Origin: DATKRB01 sp963794215
GTDB lineage: Bacteria; Actinomycetota; Acidimicrobiia; Acidimicrobiales; RAAP-2
Assembly (NCBI GenBank): GCA_963794215.1
Contig: CAWCCQ010000003.1
Location: forward strand, 503,338-567,337
Direction of reading: 5' to 3'
Length of the DNA: 64,000 nucleotides
Positions within the stretch are counted from its first letter, which is position 1; every line of letters starts with the position of its first letter. A model generated the notes under the pieces. The model had not been told where the DNA came from. It was given only the letters and a program-made list of their open reading frames with translations, and did not search any database. Below are positions 43,582-54,477 of this stretch, one piece after another. The position numbers and the translations under genes were made by a program.

Positions 43582-46078
43582 TCAGCGCAGCAGCTGGCGG
43601 AGCCGGACGGCGTACTGCTGGGCCAGCGCCCGCGCCCGGCGTCGCTCGGCCCCTCGGCCCACACGTGGGTCACCGGCTCTTCGGGGTCGGGGACCACCAG
43701 GGCCCAGCCGTCCTCCTCGGGCACCTTCACGCCGTCGACGAGCACCAGATCGCGATCGCCGAGCTGCTCGACCAGCGTGCGCATCACCAGGCCCTTCTGC
43801 TCCCACGGCGTGACCACTGACTCGTGGGCGATGTGGACCGAGGGAAGCGACCGAACCCAGCTTCGGAAAGCGTTTGGCCGGTGGAGACAGACATGGCGAC
43901 CAGCTCGACCAAGGTGGCCGTCGCGTCGTAGGCCGGCAGGAAGTCGGGGAACAAGAACCCGCCCGACTGGCTGGCGGCAAAGGTCACCGACCCCCCGGCC
44001 GCGACCTCCATCAGATGCGACGAGGACAGCTTGGTGAAGGTGAGCGGCACACCGGCGTCCGCGCACATCTGCTCGGCGTGCCGGGAACGGCCACGGGCAG
44101 CGCCACCCGGGGATCCTTTTGGGTCTCGATGACCAGCCGAAGCAACAGGAGCAGCGATTGGTCGTCGCTCAGGACCGTGCCTTCGTCGTCGATGATGACG
44201 AGGTGCTCGCGAGTTGGCGTCGACCACCGCGCCGAGCTGCGCGCCCGACGCCCGCACGAGATCGGCAACCCGAGCGGCGTTGGCGGCTCGGTCGACGGAC
44301 ATCATCCCCGGCGTGTGGGCGTAGGGGTTGACCACCAGCACGTCGGCGTCGAGCTTGGAGAGCAGTTGGGGCATCACGAAGCTGGCCGACGCCGAACGAG
44401 AGGTCGAGCACCAACTTGAGACCCGGCCGCCCGTGAGCTCGACAGGTCGACGCTGGCGATGAGCGCCGCCGTGTAGTGCTCCACCGCCCGCGGCGGGAAG
44501 TCGAGGTCGCCGATCTCGCGGGCCAGCACCCGGCGGAATTCCTCACGGTGGTAGAGCCGCTCGATCTTGCGCTGCGCCGCTCTCGGCGAGGTCGAGCCCG
44601 CCGGCGTCGAAGAACCGGATCACGACCGACTGCGGGTCGTCGTTCGGCCAGCCGGACCGTCACTCCTCCCGGTCGCCGCCGAGCTGCGAACCTGGTGCCG
44701 GGTGACCGGGACAGTGGCCACCTCGAGGTCGTCGACGTTGACCCCGGCGGCGTTGCAGCCCACCATGATGGCCCGCTTGAGCATCCGGGCGGTCCGGCTC
44801 GTGTCGCGTGACGCGGTGATGATGGTGTTCTTGTCCAGGGTGGAGGCCCACGCCATCGACAGGCGCACCGCCAGCTCGGGACTGATGTCCACGTTGGCGA
44901 TGCCGCGTACGCCCTCCCGGCCGAACAGCACCCGAGACCCCATCGACTCCCACACGATGGAGGAGTTGACCGTCGCTCCGGCCTCGACCGTCTTGAAGGG
45001 GTACACCCTCACGCCCGCCCGGATCTCCGCGTGGGCCCCGACGAGGCACCCCTCGCCGAGGACCGAACCGGGCTCGCACCGCGAGACCCGGTGCGCAGGT
45101 CGCACGACCGCCCGACGACGGCCCCTTCGACCCGCACGCCCGGACCGAGGTGGCCGTTGTCACTGATCACCGAGCGCCGCACCTCCGCCCGATCGCCCAC
45201 CCGCACGTTCGAGCCGAGGGTCGAGTACTCGCCCAGCACCACGCCCGATCCGATGGAACAGTTGGCGCCGATGATCGCCGGGCCGTCGATGATCGCGGTG
45301 GGGTCGACCGTGGATCCCTTGCCCAGCCAGACGCCAGGCCGAAGGCGGAACCCGTCGATCTCCACCTGCACCCGCTCGTCGAGGATGTCCTGGTGGGCCT
45401 TGCGGTAGGCCTCGGTCGTCCCGACGTCCTCCCAGTAGCCGTCGGCCACGTAGCCGATAGATCGGGCGCCTGGCCTCGAGCACCGCCGGGAAGACCTCGC
45501 TCGAGAAGTCCACCGACCTGCCCGCCGGGATGAAGTCGAAGATCTCGGGCTCGAGAACGTAGATCCCCGTATTGATGGTGTCGCTGAAGACCTGACCCCA
45601 GGTGGGCTTCTCGAGAAAGCGCTCGACCGCACCGTCCTCGTGGGTGATCACGATCCCGAACTCGAGCGGGTTCTCCACCGAGCACAGCGCCAGCGTCGCC
45701 AGCGCACCGCGTCTGCTGGTGGAAGTCCACGACCGCTCCCAGATCGATGTCGGTGAGCACGTCGCCCGAAATGACCACGAAGCGCTCGTCGAGCTGCTCG
45801 CGGGCGTTGAGGACCGATCCGGCGGTCCCGAGCGGCGTTTCCTCGGTGGCGTACACCATCCGGACGCCCAGCTCGGACCCATCGCCGAAGTAGCTACGGA
45901 TGGCGTTGGCCATGAACGCGACCGTCACGACGATGTCGGTCATCCCGTGCTGGCGCAAGAGGAGCACCACGTGCTCCATCATCGGGCGGTTGGCCATCGC
46001 CAGCATGGGCTTGGGCTGGTTGGAGGTGAGTGGCCGCAGTCGGGTGCCCTCACCCCCGGCCATGATGACGGCCTTCAT
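43582..46078 (-). CDS. sugar-phosphate nucleotidyltransferase/phosphomannomutase fusion, many frameshifts
   Basis: Read across about eight indels this is one ~830-residue protein. Order: NTP-transferase domain from 'MKAVIMAGGEGTRLRPLTSN' at 46078, 'VVISGDVLTDIDLG' and 'FLEKPTWGQVFSDTINTGIY'; left-handed beta-helix ('SGVVLGEYSTLGSNVRVGD', 'VYPFKTVEAGATVNSSIVWE'); then phosphomannomutase blocks ('TASRDTSRTARMLKRAIMVG', 'LKLVLDLSFG', 'QSGGFLFPDF', 'VPDPEEPVTHVWAEGPSD'). The phosphoserine loop is altered to TASRDTSR. Related fusions are annotated as mannose-1-phosphate guanylyltransferases. It would supply activated mannose or a similar sugar. Start overlaps the upstream gene by 4 bases. Confidence 0.8.
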
Positions 46079-46790
46079 CGGCTCACCTCGGATCCCCTGC
46101 TCAGCGACACGCCCTGCAGCCCTCGGGTCGGCGACAGGGCTCTTGACGCGGGCGGCGAGCCCACAGGCATCATCGCCCGTTGCCGGCCCATTCGTCCGAG
46201 CGTGAACGCGCGGCGTGCCGGGCCGACGTAGGCGAACGCGGCGACCCAGGCCAGCACCAGCCCGATGCCACCGGTCACCCAGGCCGTGTCTCGGACGGGC
46301 ACCTGCCACCCGGCGGCTCCGTGGCCGAGGAGAAAGGTCGGGTAGGCGAACATCAGGGCGAAGGTCCCTGCCTTGCCCACCCACAGCACGTCGATACGGG
46401 CCGCCCCGAGGGCCCCGAGCGCCAGCACCGTCGCGGTCACCAGACCTTCCGCGCGAGGGTGGCCACGCCGAAGAACCTCGGGACCGCGCGGTCGACCATG
46501 ACGACGATCACCGCGGTGGCGACCAACACCCGGTCCGCCGTCGGATCGAGCACCTTGCCCAGATTCGACACTTGACCCAGGCGTCGGGCGAGGAACCCGT
46601 CCACCCAGTCGGTGGCACCGAACACGGCCAGAAGGATCGCCGCGGCGGTTTGCTCGTGGGCGCCGAAGACCAGCCAGACGAAGAGCGGCACGCAGCACAG
46701 GCGCAACGCGGTCAGCGCGTTGGGAAGGGTTGCCACTCGGCTCGAGCTCCTATCGGCCACGTCGGGATAGGTGCGACGCTCCGTAGGCAC
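46075..46790 (-). CDS. CDP-alcohol phosphatidyltransferase (PgsA-like), one base missing
   Basis: A protein of about 238 residues with several membrane helices. The motif 'DGFLARRLGQVSNLGKVLDPTAD' region (46600-46535) fits DGx2ARx8Gx3Dx3D, the Mg-binding active site. The frame breaks near 46455 (expected 'LAREGLVTATVLAL', one G short). It would join a CDP-diacylglycerol to an alcohol phosphate such as glycerol-3-phosphate or inositol phosphate. Its last bases overlap the start of the sugar nucleotidyltransferase gene (ATGA). Confidence 0.82.
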
Positions 46791-46864
46791 GGGAGAAGTC
46801 TAGGGCTCACCCTCTGCTCACCGCCTCCGCGTCGCCGAGCAGCGCGGTACGGCAGAGTTGCGCG

Positions 46865-48061
46865 ATGCCCTCCCTCGAGGCGTTCGCCGGATTGCGGTAC
46901 GACCGGCAACGGGTGCGCATGGACGACGTGATCGCTCCCCCCTACGACGTGATCACCTCGTCGGAACGCCAGCGTCTGGCCAGCCGCCAGCGCGCCAACG
47001 CTGTGCTGGTCGAGCTGCCCGAGGCCGATCTGCTCGGTCATCGCGACCGCTACCGGGTGGCCTCCGAGCTGCTCGCCGAATGGCGAGCGAGCGGACTGCT
47101 CGTTCTGGACCCCCGGCCGGCGCTCTATCCCTATCGCATGACCTCGCCCGACGGCCGTCGATCGACGGGCGTCATCGGCGCGCTCCGGCTACCCGGGCCC
47201 AACGACGACGACGTGCTCCCCCACGAGCTGACCCTGCCCAAGCCCCGCAGTGACCGCCTGGACCTGCTCCGGGCGACGGTGACCAACCTCTCGCCGATCT
47301 GGGGTCTCTCCCTGGCGTCGGGCCTGACCGACTCGATAGACCTCCGGGGCGATCCGGTCGCCGACGCCCACGACGACGACGGCGTGCGCCACCAACTGTG
47401 GATGACCGACGATCCCGACGCCATCGCGCAGGTCGCGCTGGTGGTGGCCAGCGCCCCGGTGATCATCGCCGACGGTCATCACCGCTATGAGACGGCCCGG
47501 ACCTACCAACGAGAGCGACAAGAGGCGACTGGCGGGGCCCCCGGTCCCTACGACTTGGTCATGGCGCTCGTTGTGGAGCTCAGCGAGGACGAGGTGCGCG
47601 TGGGCGCTATCCATCGAACCGTGAGCGGGCCCGGCAATCTCGACCTCGTCCCCGCGTTCGGGGAGTGGTTCGATGTGATCCGAGCCGGTGCCGCGAACGA
47701 GCGAACCGTCGCCGCCCTGATGGAGGCCGGCTCCATGGCCCTCGTCACCCCCGAGGACGCCTACCTCCTCCAGCCCCTCGCCGAGGCCTACGACGCCGCT
47801 GACAGCGATCTCGACGCCAGCTTGGTCCAGCTCGTCTTCGATCGGCTCGAGACGGGTTACGAGACGACGCACCGCCATACGTGGCAAGAGGCCACCCGGG
47901 CCGTCGTCGACGGTTCGGCGAGCGCCGCCGTGCTCCTGCGGCCGGTCACGATCGCCCAAATTGCCGAGTGGGCCACGGCCCGGCGGCGGATGCCGCCCAA
48001 GACGACCTACTTCATACCCAAGCCCCGGACGGGCATGGTCTTCAGACCTCTCGAGCCCTGA
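46865..48061 (+). CDS. DUF1015 family protein
   Basis: A 398-residue cytosolic protein that begins 'FAGLRYD' and has 'DDVIAPPYDVIT' and 'PVIIADGHHRYETARTYQ', all standard DUF1015 (HipA-unrelated) blocks. Members occur next to serine and sugar metabolism genes and some are proposed kinases, but the function is not established. ATG start in a 74-base divergent promoter region; intact and well conserved. Confidence 0.88.
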   Translation: MPSLEAFAGLRYDRQRVRMDDVIAPPYDVITSSERQRLASRQRANAVLVELPEADLLGHRDRYRVASELLAEWRASGLLVLDPRPALYPYRMTSPDGRRSTGVIGALRLPGPNDDDVLPHELTLPKPRSDRLDLLRATVTNLSPIWGLSLASGLTDSIDLRGDPVADAHDDDGVRHQLWMTDDPDAIAQVALVVASAPVIIADGHHRYETARTYQRERQEATGGAPGPYDLVMALVVELSEDEVRVGAIHRTVSGPGNLDLVPAFGEWFDVIRAGAANERTVAALMEAGSMALVTPEDAYLLQPLAEAYDAADSDLDASLVQLVFDRLETGYETTHRHTWQEATRAVVDGSASAAVLLRPVTIAQIAEWATARRRMPPKTTYFIPKPRTGMVFRPLEP

Positions 48062-48148
48062 CCCATCCAAGCTGGGCCGCCGCACGCGCGCAGACCCAAC
48101 CGGCCCTAGGAAGCGGCCAGGCGCGCGCTGCCTGCTCAGTCAGACGCC

Positions 48149-49171
48149 TCAGTCGACCATCCAGCTGGAGCCCGAACGCAGGAGGGCCCCGAGGTCGCCA
48201 GCACCACGTGCATCTTGGGCCCGGACGATCTGCGCCGACATCTCCTGGCCGTACTCGGCCCGTTCGACTGCACGGAAGACCCCGATGGGGGTCGGCTCGT
48301 AGGGGCCGTTGGCCAGACGCGACAGGGAGAACGCCAGCCCCGGGTCGTCTCGTGACTCGTCGTGCACGAGCAGCGCAGCCTCACCGACGTCGGCCACGTC
48401 AACGACCTCGAGCCGACCATCGGGACGCTGGACCACACCCCGCTCCATGTCGGCGCCGAAGCGGATCGGCTGGCCGTGCACCAGGGGGATCAGCATCGAG
48501 GACCGGGCATCGCGGGCGGTGATCTTCTCGAAAGCCCCATCGTTGAAGACGTTGCAGTTCTGGTACACCTCGACGAAGGACGCACCGCGGTGCGCATGGG
48601 CCCGCCGGAAGACCTCTTGCATGTGTGCTCGGTCCATGTCGTGGGTTCGGGCAACGAAGGTCGCCTCGGCGCCGAGCGCCAGGCTGACCGGATTGAACGG
48701 GGCGTCGACCGACCCGAATGGGGTCGACTTGGTGACCTTCGCCACCTCGGAGGTCGGCGAGTACTGCCCCTTGGTGAGGCCGTAGATCTGGTTGTTGAAC
48801 ATCAAGATGTGCACCCTGACATTGCGCCGCAGGGCGTGGATCAGGTGGTTGCCGCCGATCGAGAGGGCGTCACCGTCCCCGGTGACCACCCAGACGTCGA
48901 GATCCGGGCGACTGGCCGCCAGGCCGGTGGCGATGGCGGGAGCCCGACCGTGGATCGAGTGCATGCCGTAGGTGTTCATGTAGTAGGGGAATCGAGCAGC
49001 GCACCCGATGCCCGACAAGAAGACCGTGTTCTCTCGGCGCACACCCAGGTCAGGTAGGAGCATCTGCACGGCGGCGAGGATCGAGTAGTCCCCGCATCCC
49101 GGGCACCACCGGACCTCTTGATCGCTCGTCCAGTCCTTGCGGGTGGTCACGGGGATGGCGGTGTTGGTCAT
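48149..49171 (-). CDS. korB: 2-oxoacid:ferredoxin oxidoreductase beta subunit (KorB)
   Basis: A 340-residue thiamine-diphosphate subunit. 'WCPGCGDYSILAA' (C23, C26) and 'VVTGDGDALSIGGNHLIHALRRN' with the TPP-Mg motif GDGD...NN identify it; 'GQYSPTSE' is typical of the 2-oxoglutarate enzyme. The ATG at 49171 shares a base with the korA stop and has AAGGAG upstream. With KorA it interconverts 2-oxoglutarate and succinyl-CoA with ferredoxin, an oxygen-tolerant KGOR in actinobacteria. Confidence 0.94.
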   Translation of the reverse strand: MTNTAIPVTTRKDWTSDQEVRWCPGCGDYSILAAVQMLLPDLGVRRENTVFLSGIGCAARFPYYMNTYGMHSIHGRAPAIATGLAASRPDLDVWVVTGDGDALSIGGNHLIHALRRNVRVHILMFNNQIYGLTKGQYSPTSEVAKVTKSTPFGSVDAPFNPVSLALGAEATFVARTHDMDRAHMQEVFRRAHAHRGASFVEVYQNCNVFNDGAFEKITARDARSSMLIPLVHGQPIRFGADMERGVVQRPDGRLEVVDVADVGEAALLVHDESRDDPGLAFSLSRLANGPYEPTPIGVFRAVERAEYGQEMSAQIVRAQDARGAGDLGALLRSGSSWMVD

Positions 49172-51044
49172 CACACTCCTTGGAGCAGGGTCACGATGGC
49201 CGTCTCGATCTCGACAGCTCGGAACGGCACGCCCTGGACCTTGTTGAGGGACCGGGCGTCAACGAGGAATTCGGCCCGGACCAACCGGCTGAGCTGTCCG
49301 AGGTTCACCTCGGGCACGAGCACCGCCGAGTAGCGCCCGAGCACCTCACCCAGGTTGGTCGGGAAGGGGTTCAGGTGGAACAGGTGTGCGTGGGCGACCT
49401 TCATCCCCCGCGCCCGGACACGCCGAGCCCCCGCCGCGATGGCGCCATAGGTCGACCCCCAACCAAGCACGAGCAGCTCGGCGTCGCCGTCGGGATCGTC
49501 GAGGTCCACCTCGGGGATGTCGCGGCGATACCGGCGATTTTGGCGGCACGCAGGTGCACCATGCGCTCGTGGTTGACCGGGTCGTAGGAGACGTTGCCCG
49601 ATCCGTCCGCCTTCTCCAAGCCACCGATGCGGTGCTCGAGCCCGGGCACCCCCGGTGGCGCCCAAGGCCGGGCCAGCGTGTCAGGGTCGCGCACGTAGGG
49701 CCAGAACACTTCGGACCCGTCCTCTTCGCGGTGGTTGGGCTCAGCGGCAAAGTCGGGCTCGATGGTGGGCAGGGCGTCGAGGTCGGGCAGGCGCCAGGGT
49801 TCGGCCCCGTTGGCGAGGTAGCCGTCGGAGAGCAGGATCACCGGGGTTCGGTACTTGACCGCCAGTCGAATGGCCTCGATGGCCGCGTCAAAACACTGGG
49901 CCGGTGTGCGCGGAGCGATGATCGGCACCGGGGACTCGCCATGGCGCCCGTACATGGCGTGAAGGAGGTCCGCTTGCTCGGTCTTGGTGGGCAGCCCGGT
50001 CGATGGTCCGCCCCGCTGGACGTCGACGATCACCAGGGGGAGCTCGAGGTTGAGGGCGAGCCCGATGGTCTCGGACTTGAGGTCCAGTCCGGGCCCGCTC
50101 GTCGTGGTGACACCCAGCGAGCCACCGAAGGACGCACCGAGTGCCGCCCCGATCCCCGCGATCTCGTCCTCGGCCTGGAACGTTCGAACGCCGAACTCCT
50201 TGCGACGGGAAAGCTCGTGGAGGATGTCCGACGCCGGCGTGATCGGATAGCTGCCCAAGAAGATCGGCAGTCCCGCCTGGCGCGCTCCGGCGATGAGCCC
50301 CCACGACAGGGCCGAGTTGCCGGTGACCTGGACGTACTCGCCCTTCTCGAACTTCGCCGGCTTGACCTCGTAGTTCGACTCGAACAACTCGGCCGTCTCG
50401 CCGAAGTCGTAGCCGGCCCGAAAGGCTCGGGTGTTCGCTTCGGCCACCTGAGGCCGGTCGCCGAAGCGTTGGGTGATCCACTCGAGCGTGGGCTCGATCG
50501 GGCGCGTGTAGAGCCAGCTCACGAGGCCGAGCGCAAAGAAGTTCTTCGACCGCTCGGCGTCGCGCGGTTTGACCCCGGCGTCCTTGCAGACCTGCTGGGT
50601 GATGGTCGTCATCGGGATCTCGTAGAGGTTGTAGGCCCCGAGTGAGCCATCGGTCAGGGGGTTTGCCTGGTAGCCCGCCTTGGCAAGGTTGCGGTCGTCG
50701 AAGGCGTCGCTGTTCACGAGCAGCAACGCCCCTTTGGGAAGGGCGTCCACGTTCGACCGGAGCGCCGCGGGGTTCATGGCGACGAGTACGTCGGGGGCGT
50801 CGCCCGGCGTCAGGATGTCGTGATCCGAGATGTGCACCTGGAACGCGGACACGCCGGCCAGGGTTCCCGCGGGAGCTCGGATCTCCGCCGGAAAGTCCGG
50901 AAAGGTCGACAGGTCGTTGCCGAACAGCGCGCTCGACGTCGTGAACCGGTCGCCAGTGAGCTGCATACCGTCGCCGGAGTCGCCGGCGAAGCGGATAACG
51001 ACCCGGTCCAGCGCCTCGGGCGTCGAATCAATTCCCGTCGTCAC
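49171..51044 (-). CDS. korA: 2-oxoacid:ferredoxin oxidoreductase alpha (gamma-alpha fused) subunit, one base missing
   Basis: A protein of about 624 residues. The gamma domain ('VIRFAGDSGDGMQLTGDRFT') comes first and the alpha (pyrimidine-binding) domain follows ('GSYPITPASDILHELSRRKE', 'TTTSGPGLDLKSETIGLA'). GTG 51044 is the start. The frame breaks near 49540, where 'ATCGCCGCGACATC' lacks one C against 'IARDIPEVDLDDPDGD'; the end 'ETAIVTLLQGV' is in the second frame. CO2-linked 2-oxoglutarate metabolism also connects to GarA, which is encoded 6 kb away. Confidence 0.93.
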
Positions 51045-51222
51045 GGGCTCCCCTGTCTCGTGTCGTCCTCGCTCCACGGCCGTACGGTCCCCTGAGGGGT
51101 CGGAAGCGAGGGCCCCTCGCTCGCCAGGGCGATTGTGTCGAGCTGATGAACAGCATACTTGCCGCCCCATCGGGGCGGCGAGAACCTGCCGCCGCGACCG
51201 GGCGCCTGCCCCGCGGTGAGAG

Positions 51223-52272
51223 TCAGGCGATCGTAACGGTCTGATCGAGGAATACGTCCTGGACTGCGTGAATGAGCGTGGCACCCTCGGCCAGCGGGCG
51301 CTGGAACGCCTTCCGGCCGACGATCAATCCCGTCCCCCCGGCCCGTTTGTTGATCACGGCCGTGCGCACCGCCTGCGCGAGGTCTCCCTCCCCTTTCGAC
51401 TCACCGCCCGAGTTGATCATCCCGACACGGCCGGCGTAACAGTTGACGACCTGCCACCGGGTGAGGTCGATGGGGTGGTCGGTCGTGAGCTCGTCGTAGA
51501 CTCGGTCGTCGGTCCGCCCAAACCGCAACTCGCGGTAGCCACCGTTGTTCTCCGGCTGCTTCTGCTTGATGAGATCAGCCTCGATGGTCACCCCGAGGTG
51601 GTTGGCCTGGCCAGTGAGGTCGGCCGACAGGTGATAGTCGGTACCCCCCACCACGAAGGCTGGGTTGCGCAGGTAGCACCACAACACCGTGAACAACCCG
51701 AGCCGGTGTGCCTCGGCGAAGGCGTGCCGAACCTCCTGGAGTTGGCGGTCGGACTGGTCCGAGCCGAAGTAGATGGTGGCGCCGACGCCAATCGCGCCGA
51801 GATCGGCGGCTTGCTGGACCGAGGCGAACATGACCTGGTCATAGGTATTCGGATAGTGCAGGAAGTCGTTGTGGTTCAGCTTGACGATGAACGGGATCTT
51901 GTGGACATAGCGCCGCGAGACCGCTCCGAGGGTCCCGAGCGTCGTGGCGATGGCACTGCAGTCACCCGCGAGGGCCAGTTCGACAAGATTGGCGGGATCG
52001 AAGTAGGCGGGATTCTTGGAGAAGCTGGCCGCGGCCGAGTGCTCGATCCCTTGGTCGACTGGGAGGATCGAGAGATAGCCCGTCCCCCCGAGCCGTCCGG
52101 TGCCGTACAACGCGCCGAGATTTCGCAGGATGGTCGGGCTCCGGTCCGAGTCCCGCACCACGCGGTCGAGGAAGTCGGGGCCAGGAAGGACCAGGTCCTC
52201 CTTGGGGAAGGCTTTGGCCTGGTGGCCGAGCAGCGACTCCGCCTCGTCCCCCAGAAGCTGCTGGAGATCCAT
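51223..52272 (-). CDS. class I fructose-bisphosphate aldolase (DhnA/FbaB-like)
   Basis: A 349-residue Schiff-base aldolase of the archaeal/DhnA type. 'LPVDQGIEHS' at residues about 68-77, 'KIPFIVKLNHNDFL' and 'INSGGESKGEGDLAQAVRTA' are typical, the last containing the phosphate site; 'AVINKRAGGTGLIVGRKAFQ' is the C-terminal barrel end. It splits fructose-1,6-bisphosphate in glycolysis or makes it in gluconeogenesis. ATG start at 52272; intact. The upstream TPR gene probably ends just before it. Confidence 0.9.
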   Translation of the reverse strand: MDLQQLLGDEAESLLGHQAKAFPKEDLVLPGPDFLDRVVRDSDRSPTILRNLGALYGTGRLGGTGYLSILPVDQGIEHSAAASFSKNPAYFDPANLVELALAGDCSAIATTLGTLGAVSRRYVHKIPFIVKLNHNDFLHYPNTYDQVMFASVQQAADLGAIGVGATIYFGSDQSDRQLQEVRHAFAEAHRLGLFTVLWCYLRNPAFVVGGTDYHLSADLTGQANHLGVTIEADLIKQKQPENNGGYRELRFGRTDDRVYDELTTDHPIDLTRWQVVNCYAGRVGMINSGGESKGEGDLAQAVRTAVINKRAGGTGLIVGRKAFQRPLAEGATLIHAVQDVFLDQTVTIA

Positions 52273-52281
52273 GCTCGAAGA

Positions 52282-54377
52282 CTACTGGGGATCGACCATC
52301 TCGCGAGGCCCTGCGACCAACTCCGGGGCCCTGCGACCACCTCGCGGGGCGCCGGCGTGCCTGTAGGTGACCCGACACTCTCGCTCGGCGCCGCGTCGCG
52401 TCGCTCCCCCGCTGTCCGCGCACTTCTCCGGACCGACGCTGGTCGGGGGGAGCTCCCCGTCTCGGGCGAGTCGGACTTGGGTCGGCGCGGCGCGGGTCGA
52501 CGGCTGCGTCGGGAGCGATCCGGGCCCAGACCCTCGAGTCGTTCGGCGGCGTCATACGCGTCGGGCTCGGCCCGCAGCACACGGCTGAACAGCTCGCGGG
52601 CTCTGGGCAGGTCGCCCGCCCGCTCGTAGAGGTCAGCGAGCGCGTACCACTGCCGCAGATGCCGCCCAGCGGGGTTGCGCAGGGCTTTGGCCGCACCTCC
52701 CGTGGCGAGCACCGCGATTGCTCCCCGCAGATCTCCTTGGTCCGCAAGGCTGCCAGCAGCGACGATGCGGGCTTCGGCAAGGACGTCGGGGCCTGGGGAC
52801 TGCCGACGCAGCTCGGACCACAGGTCGGCCACCCGCCCCCGCTGGCCGAGTGCCCGGTGGCTGTCCATGAGCGCCGGAACGTGGGCGGACGAATCCCCAA
52901 GGGCGGTAAAGGCATTCAGGTGGCGGATCGCCTCCCGCCACCGACCCGAGCGGTACGCCGCCAGCCCAGCAAGCTCGCGGACAGCGGCGACTGCGGGGGC
53001 CTCGTCTGCGACCTGCTTGGCCAGCCTCGCCGCTTCGGGGTACCTCCCCCGCTCGTAGGCGGCAGCGGCGTCCTCCATCTTGGAGACGAGGACCTCGCGG
53101 TGGCGGGCGGTCGCCGAGTCCGCGGCGTTGCGGATCTGGGCGGCAACATCCGCGGGCAGTATCGCCATGCGTTCCGGGGAAGGGATGGGGCGACTGGCCG
53201 TTGCACGCTCGGCCGAAGCACGGACGGCTCGTGCCCGCGTACGGGGCGCCGATCTCCCCTCGGCTGCCTCTCGACGTGCTGGACGCTGATCCGCCCACTC
53301 CGAGTCGCCGTCGGCCCTGACCCACCGCTCCACGGGAGACCGAGGTGGCGGGGAAGACCGGACAGGCTCGCGACCGTCGGTGAGCTCGCCGGTGCGGACC
53401 AGGCGTGCCCCCCGACGCGCCACACCACCCCACTCGTTGGCTGCCGACGGGAGCCCATGCGGTGCCGGCCGAGCCGCGGACGGACGCGTGTCAGCGGACC
53501 GACGGGCCGATCCTTCCCTCGCTGCTCTGCCCTCTATGGGTGCCCGGCGAGGCGCGGGCGCTCCTCCGCGAGAAGGTGGTCCTCCTTGAGACGGTGGCCG
53601 CCCGCGTGGCGTTCGGACCCCGGGCCCGCCGCGAGATGGGGGTCGGACCCCGGGCCCGCCGCGTGAGGAGGGACGGACCCCGGGCCCTCGAGGGGACGTG
53701 GACGGCGCGCGGTCCGGAGACCCGCCACGTGAGTGGGAACGCACCGGCGGCCTACCCGCGCCGGTCGAGCTCGTGCGAGCAAATCCTCCAGATCTCGGCC
53801 CGTCGTACGGACGTGTGCGGGCGCCGCGTCCACCGTCCTCGTGCCCGCCTCCTGCTCGACGTCCGGATTCCGGCGTCGCCGGCCGGGCAGGCCGCCGACT
53901 CGGAGACCGATTATCGGCTCCACCGGTCGGTCCCGACGTCCGACTCGCAGGCCTGTTCGAGTCTCGGCCACCGGTCCTCGCGCCGCTACCCGTCCGCGGC
54001 CCGCTGCTCCTCGCGCTCGGACGACCGGCACTGGTCTTCGGGCGACCGGCGCCGCTCTTCGGGGGGCTGCTGAAAGCCCCCGGACGCTGACGCCCACTGT
54101 CACTCGCCGACGTCCGCGGGGCCCGGGCGGAGCCGCCCGACGCGGCGAACCCCTTCGTTCCTCCCGAACGCCCGTTCTGTGAGTGAGCCCCACCAGGGGA
54201 GGCGCTTCGCCGCCGATCCTCACCGGCTCCCCTCGGTGCGCGGGCCCGGGGAGCACCCGAGCGGCTCGCGCTGGCTCCCGACCCCGATGCCCGCCTGGCC
54301 GAGCCACCCCCACCCGACCTCTGGGCGCCGCTCTTCTCGGGCAACGGGTCCGTCGAGCGTTTCGGGTTCGGATCCAC
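52282..54377 (-). CDS. TPR protein with ~450-residue basic low-complexity N-terminus, start and end uncertain
   Basis: One open frame runs through the 5S gene to the middle of the aldolase, so both ends are inferred. GTG 54377 ('DPNPKRSTDPLPEK') is the first plausible start after the rRNA terminator. The N-terminal ~430 residues are rich in Arg, Ser, Gly and Pro with repeats, followed by ~200 residues of tetratricopeptide-like helices ('AAAYERGRYPEAARLAKQVA', 'QWYALADLYERAGDLPRARE', 'LFSRVLRAEPDAYDAAERLE'). No stop appears in this frame before the aldolase; an indel after about 52500 leading to TAG at 52284 would end it properly. It may bind RNA or protein; no evidence beyond composition. Confidence 0.55.
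53614..53690 (-). repeat. 30-bp-period repeat inside the TPR gene
   Basis: The core cggaccccgggccc recurs at 53614, 53644 and 53674, a 30-base period. On the minus strand it encodes three near-identical 10-residue units (GGPGVRPPSR). Confidence 0.85.
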
Positions 54378-54438
54378 GGCAGAGTGTACGTGCCCCGCCG
54401 CCCGGCTCCTCACCCGGGGGCGCTCCTCGCTCGGGCGC

Positions 54439-54470
54439 GATGAAGGCCACCGCACACGGTGGCCTTCATC
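54439..54470 (-). terminator. rRNA operon terminator hairpin
   Basis: A perfect 13-bp stem (gatgaaggccacc at 54439-54451, ggtggccttcatc at 54458-54470) with a 6-base loop, directly downstream of the 5S gene on its strand. It lacks a T-run. Confidence 0.8.
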
Positions 54471-54477
54471 AAAGAAA

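Noticed and set aside
48062..48148. Terminator between the DUF1015 and korB genes
   Set aside because: The convergent gap has no stem longer than about six pairs that I could find.
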